A DNA stretch of 36,591 nucleotides from JBJTUH01 sp044346175 (GTDB taxonomy: Bacteria; Cyanobacteriota; Vampirovibrionia; Vampirovibrionales; JAJTHC01): NCBI GenBank assembly GCA_044346175.1, contig JBIIZQ010000020.1, forward strand, positions 1-36,591. The letters run 5' to 3'. This document shows, in pieces, positions 25,323 through 33,495 of this stretch; within the stretch, counting starts at the first letter, position 1; each line of letters begins with the position of its first letter. The position numbers and the translations under genes are program-made. The notes below the pieces were generated by a model, which saw only the letters and a list, made by a program, of their open reading frames with translations, was not told where the DNA came from and searched no databases.

Positions 25323-26651
25323 CTAAACAGTTGTTGCCGTTTTTTGGCTCACTTCAAGGGCAATATCTTGACGATATCTTGCCCCCTCAAACTGAACACG
25401 AGGCACGATTTGATACGCTTTTGCACGGGCTTCAGCAAGTGTTTTCCCTAAGCCTGTGACATTGACCACACGTCCCCCTGCTGTTTCTACGTGGGGCGTG
25501 GGTGCGTCTATGTAACGTGTCCCTGCATGAAAAATCATGATGTCTTCAGGTAAGCTTTCAGGAAGATTCATCGGCAATCCGACCTGACTCCCCTGAGGGT
25601 AATTCCCTGTTGCAACCACAACACTGACCGCACATTGTTTTGCAGGTGGCATGTCCAAAGTGGTAAAGCACCCTTGAGCGGAAGCAACCATCCAAGCTAA
25701 TAAATCTGCTTCAAGGACAGGAAGAACGGCTTGGGTTTCAGGGTCGCCAAAACGTACGTTAAACTCAATGACGTAGGGGTCGGCGTACTGGTCAATCATG
25801 AGTCCAGCGTATAAAATACCTTGAAACGGTTTTCCTTCTGCACGCATGGTATCTAGCATGGGTTGTAGAACACGGGTTTGGATTTTAGCCATGAGCGTCT
25901 CATCCACAAAAGGTACTGGTGCATAAGAACCCATACCGCCTGTGTTGGGCCCCTGATGACCATCATACGCACGTTTAAAGTCTTGTGCAGATACCAGAGG
26001 GACGGCATGATGACCATCACACATCGCAAGTACTGATAACTCTTCGCCATGTAAACACGCTTCAATAATGACTTTAGCTGGGGTCTCTTCTGTGCCTTTA
26101 CTTAAGCCTATTTCAATCGCTTTTAAAGCTTCTTCGATATGACTTGTAACCGTCACACCTTTCCCTGCTGCAAGACCATCTTCCTTGATAACATAGGGCG
26201 GGGTAAACGTTGCTAATAATGCTGGTGCTGCTGCCAAAGAAGGTACCTCAACATAACGAGCCGTTGGTACGTGGGCTTTTGCCATGATAGCCTTTGCAAA
26301 GGACTTACTCGCTTCCAGCTCGGCGGCTGCTTGTTTGGGTCCAAATGCAAGGATACCCGCTTGTGAAAGCATATCAATAACCCCCGCTACAAGCGGTGCC
26401 TCAGGTCCTGCAATCACAAACTCAACACGATGTTGTTTGACGGTATCCAATAACTGTTGCCGTGCTTCGTCGGTATCCCAGCCACCTTGTACATTCGTAC
26501 CTAAGGTACGTGTCCCTGCATTACCAGGCATAAAATAGAGTGTTGTATCAGGATGCTGTTGCTTGAGCTTCCACCCAATGGCGTGTTCCCGACCCCCAGC
26601 ACCTAAAATAAGAATGGTACGAGGAAGCGTGTTTGGGGTATCAAAAGTTGC
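25323..26651 (-). CDS. purD: Phosphoribosylamine-glycine ligase (GAR synthetase)
   Basis: PurD joins glycine to phosphoribosylamine with ATP in purine synthesis. The N-terminal ILGAGGREHAIGWKLKQ and the ATP-grasp core are evident: KSFAKAIMAKAHVPTA, YVIKEDGLAAGKGVTV, AQDFKRAYDGHQGPNTGGMG, and EFNVRFGDPETQAVLP near the active site. From ATG 26651 it is 443 aa, slightly longer than the usual 420-430. This start has AAGGAT about 9 bases upstream and is followed by MATFDTPNTLPRTILIL. Upstream in-frame GTG/ATG codons to 26786 would add a tail with no match. The rest of the pur pathway is not in the window. Confidence 0.95.
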   Translation of the reverse strand, partial: ATFDTPNTLPRTILILGAGGREHAIGWKLKQQHPDTTLYFMPGNAGTRTLGTNVQGGWDTDEARQQLLDTVKQHRVEFVIAGPEAPLVAGVIDMLSQAGILAFGPKQAAAELEASKSFAKAIMAKAHVPTARYVEVPSLAAAPALLATFTPPYVIKEDGLAAGKGVTVTSHIEEALKAIEIGLSKGTEETPAKVIIEACLHGEELSVLAMCDGHHAVPLVSAQDFKRAYDGHQGPNTGGMGSYAPVPFVDETLMAKIQTRVLQPMLDTMRAEGKPFQGILYAGLMIDQYADPYVIEFNVRFGDPETQAVLPVLEADLLAWMVASAQGCFTTLDMPPAKQCAVSVVVATGNYPQGSQVGLPMNLPESLPEDIMIFHAGTRYIDAPTPHVETAGGRVVNVTGLGKTLAEARAKAYQIVPRVQFEGARYRQDIALEVSQKTATTV

Positions 26652-26793
26652 CATGGCGGGCATCCTTTCCGAGAGGGAAGCAAGAGGAGGCATCATAAAA
26701 CATTGTGGATGAATAAGGTCAAATCCTCTTTTTATTTTTAGCGAAACACACCCTATCGGCAAGTAGCATGCTGTAGGGTGTGGCACCGTATTG

Positions 26794-27285
26794 TTACTGC
26801 TTCACACTCCACCATTCAATATGACGTAAAACTTTGTAGAGTGTACACTCTTTAGCACCCATCAGCGGACGTGTGAGGATGGTTTTCATACCCGCACGTT
26901 GACCCGCCCAAATATCCGTCGTGGGTCTATCGCCTACCATCGCAACGGCATGCGGCGGGAGTTGCCACGCTTGAGCAATCTCTAAAATGGCCTTAGGGTG
27001 GGGTTTATTCGCCCGACCAATCACGACAAAGTCTTTCCCTAATAGTGCTTGGGCTTTTTGTATGACGCTTGTACGAGGGTTGTTGCTTGCCACTGCCATG
27101 AGAAACCCAAGGGCTTGCATTTCAGAGAGCCAAGCAGCTACCCAGTCCCACAGTTCGGGTTGACTAGGAGGCATGAGGGTATTGTCTAAATCAAAAATAA
27201 GCCCCTTAACCCCTTGTTGATGAAGGGCAATGGGGTCAATGTGAGACACATTATCAACAATCCAAGTGGGGCTGAAATACATCAT
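26794..27285 (-). CDS. YqeG-family HAD IIIA-type phosphatase
   Basis: Motif I is LIFDLDNTLMP, with Asp32 and Asp34 as nucleophile and acid/base. Motif II is AVASNNPR. Lys in NKPHPKAI is the motif III Lys, and motif IV is VGDRPTTDIWAGQRAGM. These match the YqeG family, related to the GEP4-type phosphatidylglycerophosphate phosphatases, and the 163-aa length fits. An early segment SPTWIVDNVSHIDP is typical of the family N-terminus. The start is ATGATG. It sits 99 bases after bioB and 143 before purD on the same strand. A role in phospholipid synthesis is possible but not shown by context. Confidence 0.85.
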   Translation of the reverse strand: MMYFSPTWIVDNVSHIDPIALHQQGVKGLIFDLDNTLMPPSQPELWDWVAAWLSEMQALGFLMAVASNNPRTSVIQKAQALLGKDFVVIGRANKPHPKAILEIAQAWQLPPHAVAMVGDRPTTDIWAGQRAGMKTILTRPLMGAKECTLYKVLRHIEWWSVKQ

Positions 27286-27384
27286 GATAGCCTATCTTGC
27301 ACCATATACACTATAAAACGAAAGCATTATCCTACCATATCCAAAAGGCATCACTCAAGGCATCATGCCCTGACGAGTATGTTT

Positions 27385-28422
27385 TTAGGCACGCATGGGC
27401 TGAATGCCCAGTTTGTGCAATAGTTGTTGGTCTTCGTTATGAGAAGGATTGGGCGTTGTAAGTAAGGTGTCTCCAGTGAAAATGGCATTCGCACCCGCCA
27501 TGAAACACAAGGCTTGGTCACTTTCAGAGAGTTGTAACCGCCCTGCCGACAAACGCACCCGTGCTTGAGGAACCATTAAGCGCGTCGTGGCAATCGTACG
27601 GACAAGGTCAAGGACATCCAAAGGAGGGGCATCTTGTAACGGGGTACCTTCCACAGGTACAAGACTATTGATAGGAATGGACTCGGGAGGTGTTGCCATG
27701 GAGGCAAGCACTGCGATAAGTTCCAAACGATGTTGCACCGTTTCTCCCATGCCTAAAATGCCTCCACAGCATACCGAAATTCCTGCATGAACCACATGGG
27801 CAATGGTATTAAGACGTTCCTCATAGGTGCGTGTTGTAATAATATCGGGGTAATAATGAGGGGAGGTATCCAAGTTATGATTATAGGCGGTGAGTCCAGC
27901 TTCTTTCAGTTGTTGCGCTTGAGTTTCCGTCAGCATTCCCAAGGTCACACAGGCTTCCATTCCGAGTGATTTTACTTCCCGAATGTAACTTAAAACTGTC
28001 TCAAACTCTTCAGAACGCTGGGATGCTTGTCGCCAAGCGGCACCCATGCAAAAACGTGTGGAGCCTCCCGCCTGTGCTTTTTCTGCCTGTGCTTTAATTG
28101 TGGCAACGTCGGGGAGTTGCCATGTTTCAATACCTGTTGCGTAGCGTGCACTTTGAGGGCAGTATTTACAGTCTTCTGAGCAATTGCCTGATTTAATATT
28201 CGCCAAGGTGCAGAGTTGTACCTCATTCATAGGGTGGTATTGCCTGTGAAGGGTTTGTGCTTGCATGACAAGGTCAATAAAAGGCTGTGTGTAGTAATGA
28301 TGGACTTTTTGAAAAATGGCTTCCGTATAGTGAGGACTTGGCGTGTAGGCATAAGGCTGTGCATTTCCCCAAGCAGGGGTGCTATCGGCAGGTGTGTCGA
28401 TGGAAACAGTGTGCATCATCAT
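27385..28422 (-). CDS. bioB: Biotin synthase
   Basis: This radical-SAM enzyme inserts sulphur into dethiobiotin to make biotin. The iron-sulphur cluster motif CSEDCKYC has Cys81, Cys85 and Cys88, preceded by ANIKSGN. Further family blocks are YNHNLDTSPHYYPDI, GGILGMGETVQHRLEL and LVPVEGTPL, and the C-terminal GANAIFTGDTLLTTPNP. The length of 345 aa is normal. The start is three ATGs (28422, 28419, 28416), with GAGGG 9 bases upstream. No other biotin genes lie nearby. No BirA-type operator is seen. A set of interleaved inverted repeats lies about 100-160 bases upstream. Confidence 0.96.
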   Translation of the reverse strand: MMMHTVSIDTPADSTPAWGNAQPYAYTPSPHYTEAIFQKVHHYYTQPFIDLVMQAQTLHRQYHPMNEVQLCTLANIKSGNCSEDCKYCPQSARYATGIETWQLPDVATIKAQAEKAQAGGSTRFCMGAAWRQASQRSEEFETVLSYIREVKSLGMEACVTLGMLTETQAQQLKEAGLTAYNHNLDTSPHYYPDIITTRTYEERLNTIAHVVHAGISVCCGGILGMGETVQHRLELIAVLASMATPPESIPINSLVPVEGTPLQDAPPLDVLDLVRTIATTRLMVPQARVRLSAGRLQLSESDQALCFMAGANAIFTGDTLLTTPNPSHNEDQQLLHKLGIQPMRA

Positions 28423-28524
28423 GATGAATAACCCTCTACTTACGTAAAATCTTGGAATGTCAGGAATGGCGACCGCCTTGTATCGACCAGTCTATTTCGG
28501 CCTGCAGACGTTCATCCATCATAC

Positions 28525-28584
28525 CGTAAACATGCCTAGAAACCCACGTAACCAAGCATGTTTACGTGCCTAGTTACGTGGGTT
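28525..28584. repeat. Interleaved inverted repeats upstream of bioB
   Basis: Arm A, CGTAAACATGC (28525-28535), is complementary to GCATGTTTACG (28556-28566). Arm B, AACCCACGTAAC (28541-28552), is complementary to GTTACGTGGGTT (28573-28584). Order A, B, A', B' means the stems cannot form a simple nest but could form a pseudoknot or two alternative hairpins. CACGTAA/TTACGTG (28545-28551 and 28562-28568) gives a third option. TGCCTAG also occurs twice directly. No protein gene is evident in 28423-28830. Confidence 0.7.
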
Positions 28585-28611
28585 AAACGAGGAGGATAAC
28601 GCTTGCTAGCC

Positions 28612-28694
28612 CCTGTCACTGTGTACAGGATGACCGTTCAGGGGGGCATAGGTCTGCCTTTACAGTTTTGGCGTGCCGTACGAAGTTGCGGAAT
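28612..28694. repeat. Copy 2 of the dispersed palindromic repeat, with an adjacent hairpin
   Basis: CAGGGGGGCA (28639-28648) and CCGTACGAAGTTGCGGAATC (28675-28694) match the copy at 16447-16504. Spacing between the two blocks is 26 bases here and 28 in the other copy. Just upstream, CCTGT (28612-28616) and ACAGG (28625-28629) form a small near-palindrome. Only half of the hairpin is kept, since the left arm of the 16477 copy has diverged here. Confidence 0.55.
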
Positions 28695-28791
28695 CTATGT
28701 AGGGGCGGAAGATACGACCAATCTATTTTAACGACTCTAAAAAAGGAGGCTAAACACTCCAAATATCTTTTTTCTCTCATCCCGTGTAAAG

Positions 28792-28837
28792 GCGATAGCC
28801 GCACATGCAAATAACCCTCATGCCGTAAGGCTATTGC
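28792..28837 (-). terminator. Hairpin at the 3' end of the 76-aa ORF
   Basis: GCGATAGCC (28792-28800) pairs with GGCTATTGC (28829-28837) with one G-U wobble. It overlaps the stop of the small gene on the minus strand. No T-run follows, so termination is uncertain. Confidence 0.3.
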
Positions 28838-29061
28838 GTAATAAAACACCCTTTAACGACTGAAAAATCAAAGCTTGATAAATCCGTGGGCTGATAGTTA
28901 CGGGTGTGTGCTGTGTGTGTTGCAGAAAACTGAACCTCTGGTGAAGCCACTGTGCTACTAAAACGAGGCAAGACCTCGGAAGCATTGCTACAAGATGGAC
29001 GTTCTACCGTATACAGTGCGGTAAAGCGGTTACGACTCGTGGATTGAGAACTCATCATCAT
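28831..29061 (-). CDS. Hypothetical small protein, 76 aa
   Basis: I do not recognise it. The start is three consecutive ATG codons, the pattern seen on several sure genes in this window, which is the main support for it being real. The product is Ser/Thr-rich (23 Ser or Thr), with no membrane helix or signal peptide, and ends FSVVKGCFITQ. A weak GAGAAAG lies about 11 bases upstream. It sits between a large glycosyltransferase gene and bioB, with structured spacers on both sides. Alternatively it is a chance ORF. Confidence 0.4.
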   Translation of the reverse strand: MMMSSQSTSRNRFTALYTVERPSCSNASEVLPRFSSTVASPEVQFSATHTAHTRNYQPTDLSSFDFSVVKGCFITQ

Positions 29062-29102
29062 ATGTAAAGCGTACTTTCTCTAACAGGGGAGCGAGAGGAG
29101 GT

Positions 29103-29181
29103 AAACGACAGACTATCTATTCACCAAGGGCTTAAAACACATCCATTTTTCATTGTGCTTGGTGAGGGGTTGCTGTCGTTT
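29103..29181 (-). ncRNA. Long two-stem hairpin between glycosyltransferase and small ORF
   Basis: AAACGACAG (29103-29111) pairs with CTGTCGTTT (29173-29181), and nested inside TCACCAAG (29121-29128) pairs with CTTGGTGA (29158-29165). Unpaired spacers are 9 and 7 bases, with a 29-base apical loop. It lies 42 bases upstream of the 76-aa gene start. It could be a leader structure, a processed small RNA or a terminator; the sequence alone does not decide. No known riboswitch is recognised. The whole interval 29062-29304 has no evident gene. Confidence 0.4.
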
Positions 29182-29304
29182 GTTTTCAAGGTCAAGTGAC
29201 TTCAGACATCATGAGCTTCGGTTCGTTGTCTTTAAAACCTTAACGGATAAACCTTCTCTCGTTACAAATCCTTACAACACCTTGGGGCTTTCTGAATAAT
29301 GCAC

Positions 29305-31782
29305 TTAAAGCGTGTCTTTTAAGGCCTTACGTTTTGTAAACGCCCAAAGGGGTGTTACGTCTTTGAGTGAGATAAATCCCTTACCTTGAGAAACCCCTTC
29401 AACTAAGTGCATAGAAGGGTTAAACCGATATAATGCACGATGATAAGGCTTAAAACCCAACATGGCACCCCATAGTTGACGTTGCACTTTAGGAGGTAAT
29501 TGGGTAAAGGCAAGTATCCCTTCAAATAAGCCTTTCCAAGTGTTATGTGTCCCCTGAGGTAAAACCATAAACCCTTTATAACGTGCAAAAATACGACGTG
29601 CTGACCACACCGCCCCTAAGCGATGCCCTGCCTGCTGGCATACACGGCTCCATGCCAATTCTCCATAAAGAATGGCCTGGTCTCGGTTTTCAATGGAAGG
29701 TAGCGTCTCAAAAAACTGCCCAAGCGTCTCCCAAGCGGATGGTTGTATGCAAAGCCAATAGCTTTGAAGATGGTAATGAGGGTATGTATGGTCATGAGCC
29801 TCCCAGCTTTCTGTAAAACCCAGCACCTCATAGCCTTTTGCGAGTAAGTGAGGTGCTTCATGATGCAAAAGCTGACGGAGTGCCTCGAGGTTAATCACGC
29901 AACTATCATTCATAAGCGTTACTTGCGGGGGCATTTCAAGTAAAGATGTTTGCTCGGACAGTGTTTGTGTAAGCCACTTTAAACCATACTGATAGCTGGT
30001 AAAATCATAGCCTACATTTTCCCGCCAAAACCAATGGATACCCTGAGCCTCTGCAAATCTTTGTTTTTCCGCACGGGCAGTGTTTGCTTCAGGTGTAAGA
30101 CAAGGTGAAGTATCTACGACACATACCGTATACCCCTCTTGTTTGTAACATTGGAGTGCCTCGGCAATATCAGGATACATAAGGTTTTCAGGATGATAGG
30201 TTGAAAAAATAAGCCATTTTGGTGTGGTGGAATTTTTTTCAAGCACTGAAAGATTCTGAAGGAGCCGTTGATGCCGATAAGCCGTTTCACTATAAGGCAC
30301 AAACACCCCCCCTTGTCTGCAGGGGTTGGTATTTAACCATACATGAACCCTGAGGGTATCTTCTAACCAAGTCTGTAGGGTCTCCAACGAAGAAAATACC
30401 TGGCCAAACGTTGCCCCTTGCTTCAAGATAGCTTCTGTGGAGCTTGCTTGCTCAATACTATAGGCAATATTGCCACTTTCAGGATGCGTAAGCACGGGTA
30501 AGCCTAAACTCTTCGCCTCTTGTAATACAAAGGCATAGGTTTCAGGAACCAAGGAACCCAAATACGCCATATGCAGGGGGTAGTCTGCAAGGAGGGTTTT
30601 CAAATTAGGCTGGTTGGGGTCTGTTTCTTGACTATGATGATAGGGTATCCAAGTAATATTAGGATGTGGTTCGGTATGGGTTGCGACATGGAAAAAAGCA
30701 TAACGACCCAATAATGAGGTGGCTTCTGCAAGGGCTTTAAAGTGCTGCCACCCTTTAATATCTTGACTCGCCCCAATAAACACAATCCCCATAGGCAATT
30801 GAGGAGGGTGAGGTGATGCCACGGGTACCGCTGCGGCAAGAGGTGCTTCCCTATGAGAGAAGCTATCTAAAGGGCTTGGAGGGGTTTCATATAAAAGCTT
30901 GCCATGGGGTGAAACCTTGCACTTATGTGCCAAAGCGAGGTGTTGTAAGGGGTTTAGCATGCCGATAAAAGCTTGTTGCATAAACACGGAAGGCATGAAC
31001 AAGACATCCATCGTTTGAAGCAAGGGTTCAAAGCGTTTGACCCATGGTGCAAGCGTACCCCCGAACTTTTTTGCATGATGACACGTGCCACACCGTGCAT
31101 AGTCGGCAGGGGTGACGGCATCCAATCGTCCGCAATAAGCCCCATCATGGTGCCTTAAATTCACACTGGGGCATAGCGTGTAAAAGTCATGAAGATACCC
31201 CAGCTTCTCTACATGGTACTCTGTCTCGGTATCCCCCCAAGTACAAAGTTCAAAAAGCCGCCGAGGATGCCAATTTAAACTATGATGCCAAAACAAACGC
31301 TTGTATTGTGGGGTATGGCATAGCGGTTTGAGATAGCGCTTGAGGTCTGAGAACGTCAGCTGGGTGAGTTCATAGTCGCCTGAAGCCAATCCTTGAATCA
31401 AAACACCATAGCGATACGTGCCGTACTGCAGCCCCAACACGCACTTACGCAACTTTTGACTATACACATGCACCGTGGCATACCCGTGATGCCAAGCTTG
31501 TGCCATGTCATATTTCATGACTTTTTCGGTTCCCCCTACACTGTGTAGCAACGAGGTATGGGAAACATACACCATAAACCCTTGGGCATGGGTGCTGAGT
31601 GACTGAAAAACCTCTGCCATTTCTTGGTGGGTTCTGGGTAACGTCACAGTCAACCCTGCGTGTAGAGGGGAGGAGGTCAAGTTTTTGGGAGGTAAATGAC
31701 GCATGAATGAAGCACAAGAGACATTCACGCTGAATGTCCTATTTAAAGATGTTTCAGAAGGGGTCTCACTCACATGTGTCAT
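29305..31782 (-). CDS. Two-domain glycosyltransferase (GT4-like plus RgpF-like)
   Basis: The N-terminal part (about residues 65-500) resembles GT4 glycosyltransferases: HSVGGTEKVMKYDMAQAW (the acceptor-side GGTE-type loop), LGYLHDFYTLCPSVNL followed by a CGTC cysteine pair, a donor-side stretch GIVFIGASQDIKGW, and LQEAKSLGLPVLTHPESGNI (EX7E-like). The C-terminal part (about 545-720) matches the rhamnan synthesis protein F family: NVGYDFTSYQYGLKWL, LMNDSCVIN and LQSYWLCIQPSAW. At 825 aa it is a natural fusion of two glycosyl-polymer domains, probably cytoplasmic. Together with WecE upstream it suggests O-antigen or similar surface polysaccharide. Start ATG 31782 has AGG about 8 bases upstream. 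Confidence 0.82.
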   Translation of the reverse strand: MTHVSETPSETSLNRTFSVNVSCASFMRHLPPKNLTSSPLHAGLTVTLPRTHQEMAEVFQSLSTHAQGFMVYVSHTSLLHSVGGTEKVMKYDMAQAWHHGYATVHVYSQKLRKCVLGLQYGTYRYGVLIQGLASGDYELTQLTFSDLKRYLKPLCHTPQYKRLFWHHSLNWHPRRLFELCTWGDTETEYHVEKLGYLHDFYTLCPSVNLRHHDGAYCGRLDAVTPADYARCGTCHHAKKFGGTLAPWVKRFEPLLQTMDVLFMPSVFMQQAFIGMLNPLQHLALAHKCKVSPHGKLLYETPPSPLDSFSHREAPLAAAVPVASPHPPQLPMGIVFIGASQDIKGWQHFKALAEATSLLGRYAFFHVATHTEPHPNITWIPYHHSQETDPNQPNLKTLLADYPLHMAYLGSLVPETYAFVLQEAKSLGLPVLTHPESGNIAYSIEQASSTEAILKQGATFGQVFSSLETLQTWLEDTLRVHVWLNTNPCRQGGVFVPYSETAYRHQRLLQNLSVLEKNSTTPKWLIFSTYHPENLMYPDIAEALQCYKQEGYTVCVVDTSPCLTPEANTARAEKQRFAEAQGIHWFWRENVGYDFTSYQYGLKWLTQTLSEQTSLLEMPPQVTLMNDSCVINLEALRQLLHHEAPHLLAKGYEVLGFTESWEAHDHTYPHYHLQSYWLCIQPSAWETLGQFFETLPSIENRDQAILYGELAWSRVCQQAGHRLGAVWSARRIFARYKGFMVLPQGTHNTWKGLFEGILAFTQLPPKVQRQLWGAMLGFKPYHRALYRFNPSMHLVEGVSQGKGFISLKDVTPLWAFTKRKALKDTL

Positions 31783-31821
31783 TATAACCTAAAAAACTTC
31801 TTAGTGGAGCGTTGGATTTGG

Positions 31822-31867
31822 ATGAAAAGCAGTTATTTTTAGGTGTGTGACATTGTGAGCTTTTCAT
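31822..31867. promoter_or_regulatory. Inverted repeat between WecE and glycosyltransferase genes
   Basis: ATGAAAAGC (31822-31830) is perfectly complementary to GCTTTTCAT (31859-31867) with a 28-base loop. It lies about 40 bases upstream of the glycosyltransferase ATG on the minus strand and could be an operator or leader hairpin. Confidence 0.35.
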
Positions 31868-31868
31868 A

Positions 31869-31896
31869 TAAACACCCTCTGGTAAACACCCTCTGG
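31869..31896. repeat. Perfect 14-bp tandem duplication
   Basis: TAAACACCCTCTGG occurs twice head to tail (31869-31882 and 31883-31896), ending two bases before the stop codon of the aminotransferase gene. It looks like a recent replication-slippage duplication. Confidence 0.85.
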
Positions 31897-31898
31897 AT

Positions 31899-33113
31899 TT
31901 ACCTTTGAGGTGAATCAACCTCAAACGCTAAACAGGTTTGGATGATACGTCCTTGAGCTTCAGGCGTGAGGTCATAAAAAAGAGGAAGCCGTACCAAGGT
32001 GTCAGCCACTTGGCAGGTCACGGGTAAATCCCCTACCGCTCGACCATACATCATACCAGCGGGTGCCGTATGGAGTGGCACATAATGGAAAGGACAATAG
32101 ATGTCATGCTGTGCCATCCATGCAATAAAAGCTGTACGGGTTTCAAGGGTCGGGAAGCGGAGATGAAACATATGACCATTGTCTTGGTTATGCGGTAGTA
32201 CCGTAGGGATTTTAATACGCTGTGCATCCGCCCAAGCCTTGAGCTGCTCTAAATAGGTTTGACCCACTTCTTGCCGTCGGGTGTTAATGGCTTGATAATG
32301 CTCTAGTTGCGGTAACAAGAAGGCAGCTACAAGCTCCGAGGGGAGATAACTTGAACCAACATCGAGCCACGTGTATTTGTCTACCTGTCCTCTAAAAAAT
32401 TGTGAACGATTGGTGCCTTTTTCCCAGATGATTTCGGCGCGTTCCACCAAGGAAGGGTCATTCACCACCAAAGCCCCGCCTTCCCCCGCATGAAGATTTT
32501 TTGTTTCATGGAAGCTGAAACATGCCAAATGTCCTAAGGTACCCGCCATGGCACCGTGATGGGTTGCGCCGTAGGCTTGTGCAGCATCTTCAATCACCCA
32601 TAAACCATGCTGCTGAGCCAAATTCATGATAGGGGTCATTTCGCACACCTGCCCCGCATAATGCACCACACAAATGGCTTTGGTACGAGGTGTAATGGCA
32701 GCTTCCAGTTGCGTTTCATCAAGATTTAAGGTGTCGGGACGAATATCCACAAACACCAGTTTAACCCCTCGTAATGCAAAGGCATTCGCCGTAGAGCAGA
32801 ACGTGTAAGAGGGTAAAATCACTTCATCACCCGCTTGCAAGTTCAAGAGTAAGGCACTCATTTCAAGGGCTGCCGTACAGGAGTGGGTGAGTAGCACCCG
32901 TGGTGGCTGTGTATCCTGCGTTTGTAGGTGGCTATTTTGCCCTGATAGCATTTCTGCGATACGTATTTGACATTGCTGGGTATAGTAACCATTGCCTGAA
33001 AGTTTATCGGCGGCTTGGAGGAGCTGGGTTAAATGACCAAGCTCCTCACCCAACACAGAAGGTTTATTAAAAGGGATACGTTCTGTGAGGGGGCTGGAAA
33101 GGCTCATGGTCAT
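31899..33113 (-). CDS. wecE: dTDP-4-amino-4,6-dideoxygalactose transaminase (WecE/RffA family)
   Basis: This PLP-dependent DegT/DnrJ/EryC1/StrS-type sugar aminotransferase converts dTDP-4-keto-6-deoxyglucose to the 4-amino-4,6-dideoxygalactose donor. The blocks IPFNKPSVLGEEL, SGNGYYTQQC, LLTHSCTAALEMSALLL, GDEVILPSYTFCSTANAFAL, IEDAAQAYGA, FHETKNLHAGEGGAL (PLP-binding Lys205 from ATG 33113) and KYTWLDVGSSYLPSELVAAFL match WecE closely. I chose ATG 33113 (404 aa); a GTG at 33188 would add a 25-residue tail without homology. The gene stands alone from other dTDP-sugar genes but precedes the glycosyltransferase. Confidence 0.92.
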   Translation of the reverse strand: MTMSLSSPLTERIPFNKPSVLGEELGHLTQLLQAADKLSGNGYYTQQCQIRIAEMLSGQNSHLQTQDTQPPRVLLTHSCTAALEMSALLLNLQAGDEVILPSYTFCSTANAFALRGVKLVFVDIRPDTLNLDETQLEAAITPRTKAICVVHYAGQVCEMTPIMNLAQQHGLWVIEDAAQAYGATHHGAMAGTLGHLACFSFHETKNLHAGEGGALVVNDPSLVERAEIIWEKGTNRSQFFRGQVDKYTWLDVGSSYLPSELVAAFLLPQLEHYQAINTRRQEVGQTYLEQLKAWADAQRIKIPTVLPHNQDNGHMFHLRFPTLETRTAFIAWMAQHDIYCPFHYVPLHTAPAGMMYGRAVGDLPVTCQVADTLVRLPLFYDLTPEAQGRIIQTCLAFEVDSPQR

Positions 33114-33216
33114 GGTACCAAACTCGTAGGGAATAAACGGTGCGACATCAAGCAGAGGATAAAGATAGAAGCAAGATACCATAAGCACGCACGCTTTGGC
33201 TATGGTACACTGTAAG

Positions 33217-33246
33217 CCTCACGGAAGCTACCCTCACGGAAGCTAC
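33217..33246. repeat. Perfect 15-bp tandem duplication
   Basis: CCTCACGGAAGCTAC occurs twice head to tail (33217-33231 and 33232-33246), in the divergent intergenic region between wecE and mazG. Confidence 0.85.
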
Positions 33247-33370
33247 TTGAAACCTTATGGAAGGCACTTGATTGAGGATTTTCTTACTTCATGATAATGG
33301 GTAAACTGCTTGATATCGGCTTATGGTGGCGTGGTTGTATGGCTCTTATTTGAAGAGGACAGCAGATACC

Positions 33371-33400
33371 CCAAAATGGTCTAAGATGCTCCAAAATGGT
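33371..33400 (+). promoter_or_regulatory. Two CCAAAATGGT boxes in the wecE-mazG divergent region
   Basis: CCAAAATGGT occurs at 33371-33380 and 33391-33400, exactly 20 bases apart, about two helical turns. Each box is partly palindromic. This is about 95 bases upstream of mazG. The pair may be a regulator site or a decayed duplication. No clear promoter is found in the rest of 33114-33495. Confidence 0.35.
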
Positions 33401-33495
33401 ACTCTCAATAAGTATCAATCGTCCTCTCCTCGACCCTAAACCCTATTTAATGTATTGCCACTTCATGCGTTGTTACCCTACACTGAGGCTCTCTC

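Noticed and set aside
28525..28584. BirA biotin operator upstream of bioB
   Set aside because: GTAAAC and GTTTAC halves are present but about 28 bases apart; the operator has about 17 bases between them.
28616..28849. 77-codon minus-strand frame upstream of bioB
   Set aside because: It runs through the dispersed repeat and hairpin region, with no start signal or family match.
33371..33400. Start of a CRISPR array or other regular repeat array
   Set aside because: Only two 10-base copies with no further periodic copies and no cas genes.
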